Source: a candidate division KSB1 bacterium
GTDB lineage: Bacteria; Zhuqueibacterota; Zhuqueibacteria; Residuimicrobiales; Krinioviventaceae
Length of the DNA stretch: 45,632 nt
Direction of reading: 5' to 3'
Assembly (NCBI GenBank): GCA_034505495.1
Contig: JAPDQV010000004.1
Span: 106,003-151,634, forward strand
The translations under genes and the position numbers were made by a program. The notes under the pieces are model-generated. The model did no database searches. It was not told the DNA's origin and saw only the letters and a list, made by a program, of their open reading frames with translations. The first letter of the stretch is position 1, and each line of letters begins with the position of its first letter. Of the stretch, positions 27,441 through 36,379 are shown one piece after another.

Positions 27441-28148
27441 CTAAAATTTATTCCAAATCAAGCGTCCTCCATGACAAGAGCTGACGCAATTTCCCTTGCT
27501 CCGGTCCCATCCCCATTGTGCATGCACCTCTGCAGGCGGTTCGTCGATGTGATTGGGCGCGGCGAGAGAATCGGGCACGACGTGACAGTGTGAGCAACGA
27601 AAGAGGGCCATATGCTTTTCGTGAGCGCCGACGCCCATTGCCGAAGTTGAGGTGTTGCCGGATAAATCCTCAGGCGGATAATTATGCTCTGCATTGCCGT
27701 GGCAGACATTGCAGGCTTCCGGCCCGGCCTCGGCGGTGTGGCAGGTATAGCAGGAAGAGCCTGAGCGACCGCCGCGGTAATCTGCTCCGTGGCAGGACTT
27801 GCACTCCGCCATCGACCAGTTGCGGCTGCGAATGGGCTGGCCGTGAAAATCGGCGGTTGTCTTTTGCTTCCATCCTATCGGGTGCGGATAGTCCTCGTGA
27901 CAGCCGTAACAGCCGACGCCGCTTTCGCCGCCGCGCAGATCGTCGCCGTGACAAGAACGACAGGAGGAATAGCCGACAGTGACGACTTTGACGCCGTGAA
28001 AGTTTTCCGAAGCGGGATTGCTCCACTCTTTGCTGTGGGTCTTGGCTGGAAGCGGAAACCGGTCTTCGGCACAGCGGACGGCTATGAGCATAAAAAGACT
28101 TGCGGCAATCGTTCTGCTAAAACGGAGTGAATGGAATCGCTGGGTCAT
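27441..28148 (-). CDS. Exported seven-haem cytochrome c
   Basis: 235 residues with a signal segment (RTIAASLFMLIAV; Cys26 follows but the lipobox is poor). Six CxxCH sites (CRSCH, CYGCH, CKSCH, CYTCH, CNVCH, CSHCH) and a seventh with three intervening residues, CVSSCH, at the C-terminus. Spacing with GGESG and GGRSG repeats suggests an internal duplication. Start at ATG 28148 with GAGAGG seven bases upstream; ATG 28163 is an alternative. It follows the 12-haem gene by 20 bases and probably passes electrons with it. Confidence 0.85.
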   Translation of the reverse strand: MTQRFHSLRFSRTIAASLFMLIAVRCAEDRFPLPAKTHSKEWSNPASENFHGVKVVTVGYSSCRSCHGDDLRGGESGVGCYGCHEDYPHPIGWKQKTTADFHGQPIRSRNWSMAECKSCHGADYRGGRSGSSCYTCHTAEAGPEACNVCHGNAEHNYPPEDLSGNTSTSAMGVGAHEKHMALFRCSHCHVVPDSLAAPNHIDEPPAEVHAQWGWDRSKGNCVSSCHGGRLIWNKF

Positions 28149-28168
28149 CTTGAGGCCTCTCATACAGC

Positions 28169-29044
28169 TTACCTCACGGAGCGGGTGTGGCATTCGGCGC
28201 AGCTCGGTTCGGGCCGTCCGCTGTGACAGGCGAGGCAGGTCTCCAGGTCCAGTTTTGCCTGGCGCGCATGGCGTCCGCCGGTGCGGGGATTGGACCAGCC
28301 GGCCGTCTGATGGCCGCGCGGCAGCACCATCTGCTCCCGATGGCAGGCCACGCAAGAGGCAAGCTCGTCGTGACAGGTCAAACAGGCGTCGCGTTTGGAG
28401 CGCGCCTCCCGGCCGTGCGTGCGCAAATAGTTGAGCGGATGCACCTCACGGTCTAGATTATCGCCGGCATGGCAGCGCAAGCATTCGTTTTGCAAATGAC
28501 AGCGGCTGCAGGATTCCGTCTGCAGCAGCGAGAGCCGCCCATGCGACGTTCGCCAGTCAAGACGATGGTTATCAGGCGCCAGGCGCTCATCCGACGCATG
28601 ACAGAGCGTGCAATAGGTCGTTTGACCGTTCAAAGGATGGCAGCTCTGACACTGGGCCATTTTAGGTAAATGCTGCTCGCGCGCGTTGCTGCTTTGTTCG
28701 ACGCCCTGATGACAGACCAAGCAGGCGATTCCTTTCGCCGCATGTCGGTCGTGGGGAAAATGGCGAATATAGTTCGTGATGCGCGGCGCCTTGACGTTTT
28801 CGGTCTTTCCGGCATGGCAAAAACCGCACTCGGTGGTGCTTTTTTCATGGCAGGTGTAGCAGGTTTCAGCCGGAGGCAGCAGGTTGTCTTCTGCTCGGCT
28901 GCTGGACGCGGCCGTATGACAGTCTGCGCATTCCAACCCGTTGGCCGCATGAGTCTTGTGCGAAAAGACGATATCGACCGTGTCGAGTTGTGCGGCAAAC
29001 AGCAAAACCACGGTCAACGGCAGGATGAGCATGGCATATCGCAT
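28169..29044 (-). CDS. Periplasmic twelve-haem cytochrome c
   Basis: 291 residues: signal peptide (MLILPLTVVLLFAAQ) then twelve CxxCH motifs (CADCH, CYTCH, CGFCH, CLVCH, CQSCH, CTLCH, CSRCH, CLRCH, CLTCH, CVACH, CLACH, CAECH). One haem per about 23 residues implies an extended haem wire. Many extra His supply distal ligands, e.g. SHKTHAA, RHFPHDRHAA. The MtrA/OmaB role, a cytochrome plugged into an outer-membrane barrel, fits because a beta-barrel gene lies immediately upstream. Start at ATG 29044, 17 bases after that gene's stop. Homology to MtrA itself is not shown. Confidence 0.87.
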   Translation of the reverse strand: MRYAMLILPLTVVLLFAAQLDTVDIVFSHKTHAANGLECADCHTAASSSRAEDNLLPPAETCYTCHEKSTTECGFCHAGKTENVKAPRITNYIRHFPHDRHAAKGIACLVCHQGVEQSSNAREQHLPKMAQCQSCHPLNGQTTYCTLCHASDERLAPDNHRLDWRTSHGRLSLLQTESCSRCHLQNECLRCHAGDNLDREVHPLNYLRTHGREARSKRDACLTCHDELASCVACHREQMVLPRGHQTAGWSNPRTGGRHARQAKLDLETCLACHSGRPEPSCAECHTRSVR

Positions 29045-29061
29045 CGTCAGGTTTTTCCTCG

Positions 29062-30237
29062 CTACCAGGTCATCGTAATGTGATTTAAAAGCCGCACATC
29101 GTAGGTTCGCAAGCGGTCGTTCAGCCATTGCCCTTCGAGATCAGCCGACAGTCGACGGCTGAAGCGATAAGAAAGCCGTAGGGCATTTGACCATTGACGG
29201 TCATAAGCATATATCTGCTCGATCCGGTAGCGTGTCAAATCCACGGCAGCCGAAACCGTCAGCCGTTCGGTTAAATCATAAAATGCGTTCGCACAAAGAC
29301 CGAACTGATCACCGGCAAAGCCGCTCTCATAGACGGCGCTGATTTCGCCGTAAGCAGTGGAAAAGGTCACGTAAAGCTGATCAGCCGCTTCCCGTTCGAA
29401 GCGCACGTATTGAGCCTGCAATTCGAGGAACTTTTCCGGTAAAACCTCCAAAGATGCCGCTGCTCGCCAACGCTGATAGGGCCGCGGCGTAAAAATCGTG
29501 AAATAAGAGTCGGAAAAGATTTGCGGCTGCTGCTCACGATATTCGACATTGGTCTGCAGCCTGGCGCTCCACTGTGTGCGTGCGGAAAAGAGAAGCCTCT
29601 GCGTGCTTTGTCGTTCGAGATCGAAATGCATTTGTGCATGCAGGTCAAGGTTCGAGAGCGGGCGATAGGTCGCGTTTACGCCGCTCAGGCGCTGCAGCGT
29701 TGTACCTTGACCGAATCGATGCAGGTAAAAGAGCTGCAGCTCCGATCCGCTTCCGCCCCAGGCCTGCAGGGTTGCGCCGACTAGAGGCCGCCGATCCTCC
29801 CATTCGAGTCCAAAACGGCGATCGATAGGACTCGGCAGGCCGCCGTACAGCTGCAGCTGAAGCTGCGGCTGCAGGCGCCAACTTGCAGCGAGGCCGTCGA
29901 GCGCGCCGAGCGAGAAACCGGGATGCAGATAGAGCCGTCCCGCCGCAGCTGTAATCCGATCGCCGAAAGCTTTGAACTCGACGTAAAGGGCGTAAAGACG
30001 AAAGCGTTCATCCGGCTGCGCACCGACAGTGCTGCTCAAAACACGGAAATTGCCCCCCAGCCGCGTATTCAGATGCGGCTGAACTACTTGAAACCTAACA
30101 GACTGGTAAAGGAGAGCCTGCCGATTATCGCGCTCAAAGAGATAGACGGAGTTGCGCAGCGCGCCGTGAAAAGAAAAGCTTTCGGCCCGACCCAAGCCGA
30201 CTAGGCAAATACAAATTGTCAGAATTCTGTTCGTCAA
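29062..30237 (-). CDS. Outer-membrane beta-barrel protein, possible porin-cytochrome partner
   Basis: 391 residues with a signal peptide (LTICICLVGLGRAES) and regularly alternating amphipathic strands: e.g. FRLYALYVEFKAF, LQLFYLHRFG, LDLHAQMHFDLE. It ends in an aromatic residue (HITMTW), the BAM recognition signature. Long enough for 16 to 20 strands, shorter than MtrB. The gene order barrel, 12-haem, 7-haem resembles porin-cytochrome electron conduits. The start seems to be TTG 30237 with no obvious ribosome site. It is the first gene of the minus-strand run down to 24669. Confidence 0.75.
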   Translation of the reverse strand: MTNRILTICICLVGLGRAESFSFHGALRNSVYLFERDNRQALLYQSVRFQVVQPHLNTRLGGNFRVLSSTVGAQPDERFRLYALYVEFKAFGDRITAAAGRLYLHPGFSLGALDGLAASWRLQPQLQLQLYGGLPSPIDRRFGLEWEDRRPLVGATLQAWGGSGSELQLFYLHRFGQGTTLQRLSGVNATYRPLSNLDLHAQMHFDLERQSTQRLLFSARTQWSARLQTNVEYREQQPQIFSDSYFTIFTPRPYQRWRAAASLEVLPEKFLELQAQYVRFEREAADQLYVTFSTAYGEISAVYESGFAGDQFGLCANAFYDLTERLTVSAAVDLTRYRIEQIYAYDRQWSNALRLSYRFSRRLSADLEGQWLNDRLRTYDVRLLNHITMTW

Positions 30238-30534
30238 TGAAGATCAAATTAGATTAGTCTCAAAAAGTTAAGTCTTTTCGCTTAAAATTCCAAGATCGCT
30301 TTTGCACAACCCTATGAATTTGCCTATCCCTACTGCATTTTGCCGAAACGTGGAAAGGGGAAATTTGTTTCGGTCCATACGGCATCGTCGGCTTATCGAA
30401 CAATAGAGGCTTTAATTCGTTGATTTTGAATGTGCAGTTTTTGCTGTTTCCAATTTCGTTGTTGATTTTCACTAAAAAAATAGATAAATAGAGTCGTTCC
30501 CATTTTTCGAAGGCAAATCGTTCATGGAGGTGAG

Positions 30535-31077
30535 ATGGCGGTTGTGAAGCGGTTCGCAGTAAGTCTTTTATGTCTGTTCGTTGTTGCAGTCTTTTCCGCC
30601 GACGGTGCCAAGTATGTCGGATCCAAAAAGTGCATGATGTGTCATAAAGGGGCAAGTCAGGGGGATCAGTACGGCAAATGGCTTGCGTCGCCGCATGCCA
30701 AGGCGTTCGAGACGCTGAAAAGCGACAAGTCCAAAGAGATTGCCAAAAAGCAGGGGATTGCCGATCCGCTCAAGGCGGATGAGTGCCTGATTTGCCACGT
30801 TACCGGCCATGCAAGTCCGGCTTCGGCGCGCGCCGAGGGCTTTGACCCAACCGCGGAAGGCGTCGGTTGTGAGGCGTGTCATGGTCCAGGCTCACTCTAC
30901 AAGTCGATGAGCGTGATGAGGGCGTTGCGCGAAGGCCGTCAGGACCCCAAACAGGTCGCTTTCGAAAACGGCAAGGAGAGCTGCCTTCGCTGTCACAACG
31001 AAAAGAGTCCCACCTATCGGCCGTTCGATTACGCCGTCCAATGGCCCAAAATCGCCCATATGATTCCAAAAAACTAA
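30535..31077 (+). CDS. Tetrahaem cytochrome c554-type protein
   Basis: 180 residues: signal peptide (VSLLCLFVVAVFSADG) then four CxxCH sites (CMMCH, CLICH, CEACH, CLRCH). The phrases YVGSKKCMMCHKG, GKWLASPHAKAFETL and EGVGCEACHGPGS are those of the cytochrome c554 family (PF13435), periplasmic electron carriers. GGAGGTGAG directly precedes the ATG, a strong ribosome site. It is divergent from the beta-barrel gene (297-base shared upstream region) and 129 bases before the 11-haem/b-type fusion. Confidence 0.9.
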   Translation: MAVVKRFAVSLLCLFVVAVFSADGAKYVGSKKCMMCHKGASQGDQYGKWLASPHAKAFETLKSDKSKEIAKKQGIADPLKADECLICHVTGHASPASARAEGFDPTAEGVGCEACHGPGSLYKSMSVMRALREGRQDPKQVAFENGKESCLRCHNEKSPTYRPFDYAVQWPKIAHMIPKN

Positions 31078-31206
31078 TCCCGTAGGCTGTTGCAAAGTTT
31101 TTACGACCCTAGTCAGCCGCCGTGTTTGAAGACCGGCAGGACAAGAGGACTGACCAGTAATAAAGCCGCTCGAACGCCTAACGAAGACAACTCAAGCGAT
31201 ATTTTG

Positions 31207-33096
31207 ATGATCAGGAGACATGTAAAACTTTTGTTTCTTGCCGCGGGGATAGCAAGCGGCTTCCTTCGCCTCTTTTCAGCCGTGCAGGCGCAGTCCTGCC
31301 TGGAGTGCCACGGCCAAAGCGATTTTGTCATCGAGAGCGAAGCCGGAGAGCGGTCTCTCTATGTCAATGCGGCCGAGTATCGCGCCTCGGCACACGGCGA
31401 TTTCAACTGCCGCGACTGTCACGCGGATGCGGTCGGCGATCCGCATCCCGACCGTCTGGCGCCGGTTGACTGCAGCCGCTGCCACGAAGACGAGCCGAAG
31501 CAGGTTCAGGAGGGCGTTCACGGCGGCGCAACCGAGCGCAAACCGACCTGCAGCCGATGTCATACGGCGCATGCGATCAAAAGCGGGGCGGACACCGCCT
31601 CGACCACCCACCCTCTGCGGCAGCTTGCGACCTGTCGCGCCTGCCACGGCGACTCTTTGCACTCAAAAAGGAACGGCGATCGCCTCGATCATCTCGGCGT
31701 ACATGAGGCGGCTTTGCGCGAGGGTAACGCATCGGCGCCGAGCTGCAGCGGCTGCCATCAGGCGCACCGCATCTTAAGCAAAGCCGATCCCCGCTCGCCG
31801 GTCTATCGCGCCAACCTCAGCTTCACCTGCGGCGCCTGCCACAAGGATGCCGCAGAACAATATCAGAAGAGCGTCCACGCGGCGGGTTTGCGGCAAGGCG
31901 AGTTTATGTCCGCGACCTGCATTACCTGCCACGGCGCGCATACCATCCTGTCTCCCGACGATCCGGAGTCACCGGCGCATCCGCTCAATGCGCCCGATCG
32001 GCTTTGCGCCCCCTGCCACGACTCGGAGCAGCTGACGAGCCGCGTCGGTTTGGTCGGTAAGGCGTTTCAATCCTACAAAGACAGCTATCACGGATTGGCA
32101 GCCTCGCGCGGTTCCTCGGTCGCCGCCACATGCGGCAGCTGTCACGGTATTCATGAAATCCGATCTAAAAGCGATCCCAAGTCGTCGGTCCATCCCGCCA
32201 ATGTGCGCAAAACCTGCGCACGTTGCCACCCTTACGCCGGAGAAGAATTTGCCCGCAGCTACAGCCACGCCGACCTCAATGCCGCCGGACGCCGCATCTC
32301 TTCGGTCGTGCGGTCGGTATATCTATGGCTTATCGTCATCGTCATCGGCGGCATGGCGGTGCACAACTTCATCATCTGGTCTGCCCACCTTCGCCTGAAG
32401 CTGCGCGAGCGTCGCAACCTTCGACGCATCCGACGCTTCGATCGGGCGTGGATCATCCAGCATCTGGTGGTCCTCATTTCTTTCACCGTCCTGGCTGTTA
32501 CAGGTTTTGCTCTCAAGTACCCCAAGGCGTTCTGGGTTCGTGCTCTCTATGCCGCAGGAATGACGGAAGCAATACGCGGCGGACTGCATCGCGTTGCAGC
32601 CGTCGCCCTCCTTGCCGCCGGCCTCCATCACCTTTATTGTCTCTTTTTTGTTAAAGGGTGGCGCGGCGAGCGCTCGGCACTGGCGCCGCGACTCGCCGAC
32701 TTGGCACAGCTGCGGCAGAATTTGATCCATCACCTCACATTAAGGGGTAATCCGCCGCGTTTCGGACGCTACAGTTATATCGAAAAAGTCGAATACTGGG
32801 CGCTCATCTGGGGCACCGTTATCATGGCCGTTACCGGAGGTGTGCTGTGGTTTCCGGCGCTCAGCACCCGTTTGCTGCCGTCATGGAGCGTGCAGGTTGC
32901 CGAAACCATTCATTTTTACGAGGCGGTGCTGGCCGTGGCTGCCATTGTTGTGTTTCACTTTTTCTTTGTCATTTTTCACCCCAAGGAATATCCGCTCAAT
33001 GTGACGGCCTTTACCGGGGAGGTTACGGAAACGGAAGCTCAGGAAAAATTTCCCGCCTGGTACGAGGAGCTGGAGCCGCCAAAGAGCTCACACTAA
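31207..33096 (+). CDS. Eleven-haem cytochrome c fused to b-type membrane domain (CbcL-like)
   Basis: About 629 residues. Signal or anchor segment (about residues 6-28), then eleven CxxCH sites through about residue 345 (CLECH to CARCH). The C-terminal third has five to six membrane helices with paired His (MAVHNFIIWS, IIQHLVVLISF, GLHRVAAVALLAAGLHH, VFHFFFVIFH), the HydC/FdnI dihaem cytochrome b fold. This matches the architecture of Geobacter CbcL, which oxidises menaquinol and passes electrons to periplasmic cytochromes. Start taken at ATG 31207; no ribosome site is clear. Likely the quinone-side entry of the electron route in this region. Confidence 0.85.
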   Translation: MIRRHVKLLFLAAGIASGFLRLFSAVQAQSCLECHGQSDFVIESEAGERSLYVNAAEYRASAHGDFNCRDCHADAVGDPHPDRLAPVDCSRCHEDEPKQVQEGVHGGATERKPTCSRCHTAHAIKSGADTASTTHPLRQLATCRACHGDSLHSKRNGDRLDHLGVHEAALREGNASAPSCSGCHQAHRILSKADPRSPVYRANLSFTCGACHKDAAEQYQKSVHAAGLRQGEFMSATCITCHGAHTILSPDDPESPAHPLNAPDRLCAPCHDSEQLTSRVGLVGKAFQSYKDSYHGLAASRGSSVAATCGSCHGIHEIRSKSDPKSSVHPANVRKTCARCHPYAGEEFARSYSHADLNAAGRRISSVVRSVYLWLIVIVIGGMAVHNFIIWSAHLRLKLRERRNLRRIRRFDRAWIIQHLVVLISFTVLAVTGFALKYPKAFWVRALYAAGMTEAIRGGLHRVAAVALLAAGLHHLYCLFFVKGWRGERSALAPRLADLAQLRQNLIHHLTLRGNPPRFGRYSYIEKVEYWALIWGTVIMAVTGGVLWFPALSTRLLPSWSVQVAETIHFYEAVLAVAAIVVFHFFFVIFHPKEYPLNVTAFTGEVTETEAQEKFPAWYEELEPPKSSH

Positions 33097-33321
33097 GGAG
33101 CTTTCAGCAAAGACAAATTCTTGACCGATTTGAGCAGGTTCAATCAAAATCTGTTCTCGGCCGCCGGATAAAGTGCCGACTCGGATAGAGGCACAATAAT
33201 TCTCCTCACTCCCCTCTTTTTTCTGCAGCTCTTCTTGAGACCGCCATCTTGTTATTGCATTCCAGCATAAAAATTCCTACACTGCTGTAAACGGCACGTT
33301 CATTTACGTGGAGGTTACCGC

Positions 33322-34239
33322 ATGGAACGAAGGGCGTTTCTACAGATGATCGGGGCCGCTTCGTTGGCAGCCTTTGTACCCACGGCCAAAGCGACGGCCG
33401 GTGACGGCGTCAAGATCGGCATTTGTGATTGGAATCTGGGGCCATCCTGCGATCCAGAATTGATTCCGCGCGCCGCCGAAGCGGGTTTATCGGGACTCCA
33501 GGTGAGCGTCGGCACACGGCCCGACCACATACCGCTGCGCGATCCAAGAGTTAGACGACGTTATCTCGAGCTTGGGCAACGTTACGGGATTGCTGTTCAT
33601 TCCGTAGCTGCCGGGGGAATCCTCAACGCTATTCCGCTGGCCGAAGAGCCGCAGTCGGCCGTGTATGTCATCGACGCCCTTGAAGCCGCGGCGGCGCTCG
33701 GCGCCAAGAACATCCTCATCGCCTTTTTCGGCAAAGGCGATCTGCGCTTGACCGACGCTGCCGGCCGGTTTATCGAAAAAAAGCGCGACGGCTGGAGCAT
33801 CTATGAGCTCGACACCAAAAAGGTCACGCGCGTCGTAGAGGCGCTGCGCCAAATCGCGCCGCGCGCCGAGGATCTCGGTATAGCGCTCGGCCTCGAAAAC
33901 ACATTGACGGCGGAGCAGAACCTCGAAATCATCGACCGCATCGGCTCGCCCATGGCGCAAGTCTATTACGACATCGGCAACTCGACTCACTACGGCTATA
34001 ACGTACCGGCAGAGATTCGCCGCTTGGGTAAAGAGCGCATCTGCGAGGTACACATCAAGGACTGGAAACGCTCGGTTTTCAGTTTGGAAAACGGTGAAGT
34101 GGACATGGCTGCTGCAGCCCGCGCCTTGGCCGACATCGGTTACGACAAGTGGTACTGCCTGGAGACCAGCGGCCGCGAAGGCCGATTCGTTGAGGATACG
34201 CGCGACAACGTCGCGTACGTCAAACGCGTCTTCGGCTGA
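33322..34239 (+). CDS. Tat-exported sugar isomerase/epimerase-type TIM barrel
   Basis: 305 residues. N-terminal twin-arginine signal (ERRAFLQMIGAASLAAF) indicates export in folded form. The rest is an AP-endonuclease-2/xylose-isomerase-like TIM barrel (PF01261): GICDWNLG, GLSGLQVSVG, IAVHSVAAGG, LGLENTL, YYDIGNSTHYG, EVHIKDWK, WYCLETSG, with Glu, Asp, His and Glu placed as metal ligands. Substrate unknown. GGAGG before ATG 33322. It precedes a carbohydrate-active GH172 gene, which hints at a sugar pathway outside the cytoplasm. Confidence 0.85.
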   Translation: MERRAFLQMIGAASLAAFVPTAKATAGDGVKIGICDWNLGPSCDPELIPRAAEAGLSGLQVSVGTRPDHIPLRDPRVRRRYLELGQRYGIAVHSVAAGGILNAIPLAEEPQSAVYVIDALEAAAALGAKNILIAFFGKGDLRLTDAAGRFIEKKRDGWSIYELDTKKVTRVVEALRQIAPRAEDLGIALGLENTLTAEQNLEIIDRIGSPMAQVYYDIGNSTHYGYNVPAEIRRLGKERICEVHIKDWKRSVFSLENGEVDMAAAARALADIGYDKWYCLETSGREGRFVEDTRDNVAYVKRVFG

Positions 34240-34268
34240 AAAGTTAACCCTTTTAAAAGGAGGCTTCG

Positions 34269-34351
34269 GCAGAGAACAACAATGACGTTTGCATCGCACG
34301 GAGCTCAAAAAAGCATTTAAAACACACCTCCGTGTTCTCTGCGTCTCCGTG
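34269..34351 (+). repeat. Bulged inverted repeat with CTCCGTG units
   Basis: GCAGAGAAC (34269-34277) and CACGGAG (34297-34303) pair with the contiguous CTCCGTGTTCTCTGC (34328-34342), leaving one arm with a 19-base bulge. A second CTCCGTG follows at 34345-34351. It lies in the leader of the GH172 gene. It resembles the GTCTCCGTGG-type intergenic repeats seen in many bacterial genomes. Confidence 0.5.
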
Positions 34352-34383
34352 GCTGAAACAACCCTATCATTACGAGGTGCCGC

Positions 34384-35550
34384 ATGAAACGACTCACCAT
34401 TCTTTTCTGGCTTTTCGCAGCCGCCTGGGTTGCGGCGCAGACGACCGATCTCTTTGAGCTGGCAAAAATTCGCAAGGACATTAAAAGCAGGCGGGTGAGC
34501 AGTTACGACCGCAGCGGCGGCAACAACGACCGCCTAGAGCACATCTGCGACGGCGAAACCCGCAGCCTGTTTCAAGTGTCCGGCGCAGGGATGATCAATC
34601 ATATCTGGATCACCATTGCGCCGCCGCCCGAAGAGCTCAGCCGCAACGACATCATTTTGCGTATGTATTGGGACGGCAACCCGTTCCCGTCCGTGGAATC
34701 ACCGATCGGGCCGTTCTTCGGCCAAGGATGGAACGAAAGCTATCCCTTCTCTTCGCTGCCGCTGGCGGCCGGACCGGTGGACGGCCGCGCCATGGTCAGC
34801 TATTTCGTCATGCCGTTCGCCAAGGGCGCCAAAATCGAAGTAGAAAACCAAACCGGCAAAGAGATCGAGGCGTTCTATTATTACATCGACTATGTGGAGC
34901 TGCGCGAACTGCCGCCCGACATGGGGAGATTTTGCGCCTGGTACAATCATGAGCTGCCCGAAGCGCCGCCCGAGGGGGAAAACGAGTGGAACGCGCTTGG
35001 ACCGCAGGGCAACAATCCCGACGGTAAACGCAATTATGTCTTTTTAGATGTCAAGGGCAAGGGGCATTTCGTGGGCGTCAATTATTACGTACAGTCGCCC
35101 GGCCCGATTTGGTACGGTGAGGGCGACGACATGATCTTTATCGACGGCGATCAGATCACCCTGCACGGCACCGGTACCGAGGACTATTTCAACACTTCCT
35201 GGTGCCCGCAGGTTTTGTTCAGCCATCCCTATTACGGCTATGCCCGCGTCAATCGGGACATCGGCTGGATGGGACGCACGCACGTCTATCGCTTTCATAT
35301 CAACGATCCGCTCTATTTTGACAAGTCTTTTCGCCATACGATCGAGCACGGCCACAACAATTGTCTGACGCTGGATCTGGCCAGCGTGGCCTATTGGTAT
35401 CAACAGCCGCCGCTGTCGCCGCTGCCGCCGATCCCAAATAAAGAGCAGCGCGCCTTCAAGCCGCTCAACGGTCTGTGGCAGATTCACCAATGGCGCAACG
35501 AGTGGCGCAAAGCCAAGGGCAACGACGGCAAACTATGGGGCAACGAGTAA
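34384..35550 (+). CDS. GH172 (DUF2961) glycoside hydrolase-type protein
   Basis: 388 residues with a signal peptide (ILFWLFAAAWVAAQ). DUF2961 features in order: SSYDRSGGNNDR near the start, GAGMINHIWITIA, the jelly-roll WDGNPFPSVESPIGPFFGQG, HFVGVNYYVQSPG, EGDDMIFIDG and GTGTEDYFNTSW. The family, GH172, includes alpha-D-fructofuranosidases and difructose-dianhydride enzymes; GTGTEDYF holds a proposed catalytic acid. Export and position after the Tat TIM barrel suggest extracytoplasmic sugar processing. The exact substrate is not evident. Confidence 0.87.
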   Translation: MKRLTILFWLFAAAWVAAQTTDLFELAKIRKDIKSRRVSSYDRSGGNNDRLEHICDGETRSLFQVSGAGMINHIWITIAPPPEELSRNDIILRMYWDGNPFPSVESPIGPFFGQGWNESYPFSSLPLAAGPVDGRAMVSYFVMPFAKGAKIEVENQTGKEIEAFYYYIDYVELRELPPDMGRFCAWYNHELPEAPPEGENEWNALGPQGNNPDGKRNYVFLDVKGKGHFVGVNYYVQSPGPIWYGEGDDMIFIDGDQITLHGTGTEDYFNTSWCPQVLFSHPYYGYARVNRDIGWMGRTHVYRFHINDPLYFDKSFRHTIEHGHNNCLTLDLASVAYWYQQPPLSPLPPIPNKEQRAFKPLNGLWQIHQWRNEWRKAKGNDGKLWGNE

Positions 35551-35565
35551 GGAGTCGATGCACGA

Positions 35566-36354
35566 ATGTTGACCAGAAGCTTGGACAAGGCGCGCGAAGC
35601 GTATAAGAGACGGGATGTCGAGGCGGGTCGGGCGGCGCATCTGCAGCCGCCCGAAGCGCATCGCGAGGAGCAGGGCAAATACATCAAAAGCCTGGTCTAC
35701 GGCGGCTTGGACGGCATTATCACCACTTTTGCCGTGGTGGCCGGAGTAGCCGGAGCGTCGCTGTCGTCCGGCGTGGCGCTCATTCTCGGTGTCGCCAACC
35801 TGGTCGCCGACGGTCTGTCCATGGCCGTCGGCGACTATCTGAGCACGCGCGCCGAAAACGAGTACAAGGCCGCCGAACGGCAGCGCGAGGCCTGGGAGGT
35901 GGCGCACTTTCCCGAAGGCGAACGTTTGGAGATGGTTGAGTTGTATGAAGGAAAAGGAATTTCGCGAGCCGATGCCGAGGCCATGGCGGACATTCTTGCC
36001 AAATATCCGCGCGCGTGGGTCGAGGTGATGATGGCGGAAGAACTGGGACTGGTGGGAGAAGACGAATCTCCGCTGGCCAATGCCGTCATGACGTTCGTTT
36101 CTTTTGCGCTGTTCGGTTTTTTGCCGCTGGCGGCATTTTTTGCGGCGCCGGTTTTTGGTTGGGTGCAGGATCATTTATTTGCAACGGCTTCGATCATAAC
36201 CGGCGCGGCTTTGTTTGTGTTAGGGGCGTTTAAGGTACGGATTACCGGCCAATCCTGGCTGCGTTCGGGATTCGAAATGCTGCTGGTCGGCGGTTTGGCG
36301 GCCGCGGCAGCGTACTTTATCGGGGACGTTTTGGCGGGGTGGGCAAAGATGTAG
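35566..36354 (+). CDS. VIT1/CCC1-family iron/manganese transporter
   Basis: 262-residue membrane protein. After a hydrophilic N-terminal 40 residues come the family motifs GGLDGIITTFAVVAG and LGVANLVADGLSMAVGDYLSTRAE. A charged cytoplasmic metal-binding region follows (about 110-165, with many Glu: AENEYKAAERQREAWE). Three more helices complete five in all. VIT proteins export Fe(II) or Mn(II) from the cytosol with proton exchange. It starts 15 bases after the GH172 stop, so co-transcription is likely though function looks unrelated; mntP elsewhere in the window is a second Mn exporter. Confidence 0.9.
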   Translation: MLTRSLDKAREAYKRRDVEAGRAAHLQPPEAHREEQGKYIKSLVYGGLDGIITTFAVVAGVAGASLSSGVALILGVANLVADGLSMAVGDYLSTRAENEYKAAERQREAWEVAHFPEGERLEMVELYEGKGISRADAEAMADILAKYPRAWVEVMMAEELGLVGEDESPLANAVMTFVSFALFGFLPLAAFFAAPVFGWVQDHLFATASIITGAALFVLGAFKVRITGQSWLRSGFEMLLVGGLAAAAAYFIGDVLAGWAKM

Positions 36355-36379
36355 GGCAAGTTTTCAATTTGCGGTCTTC

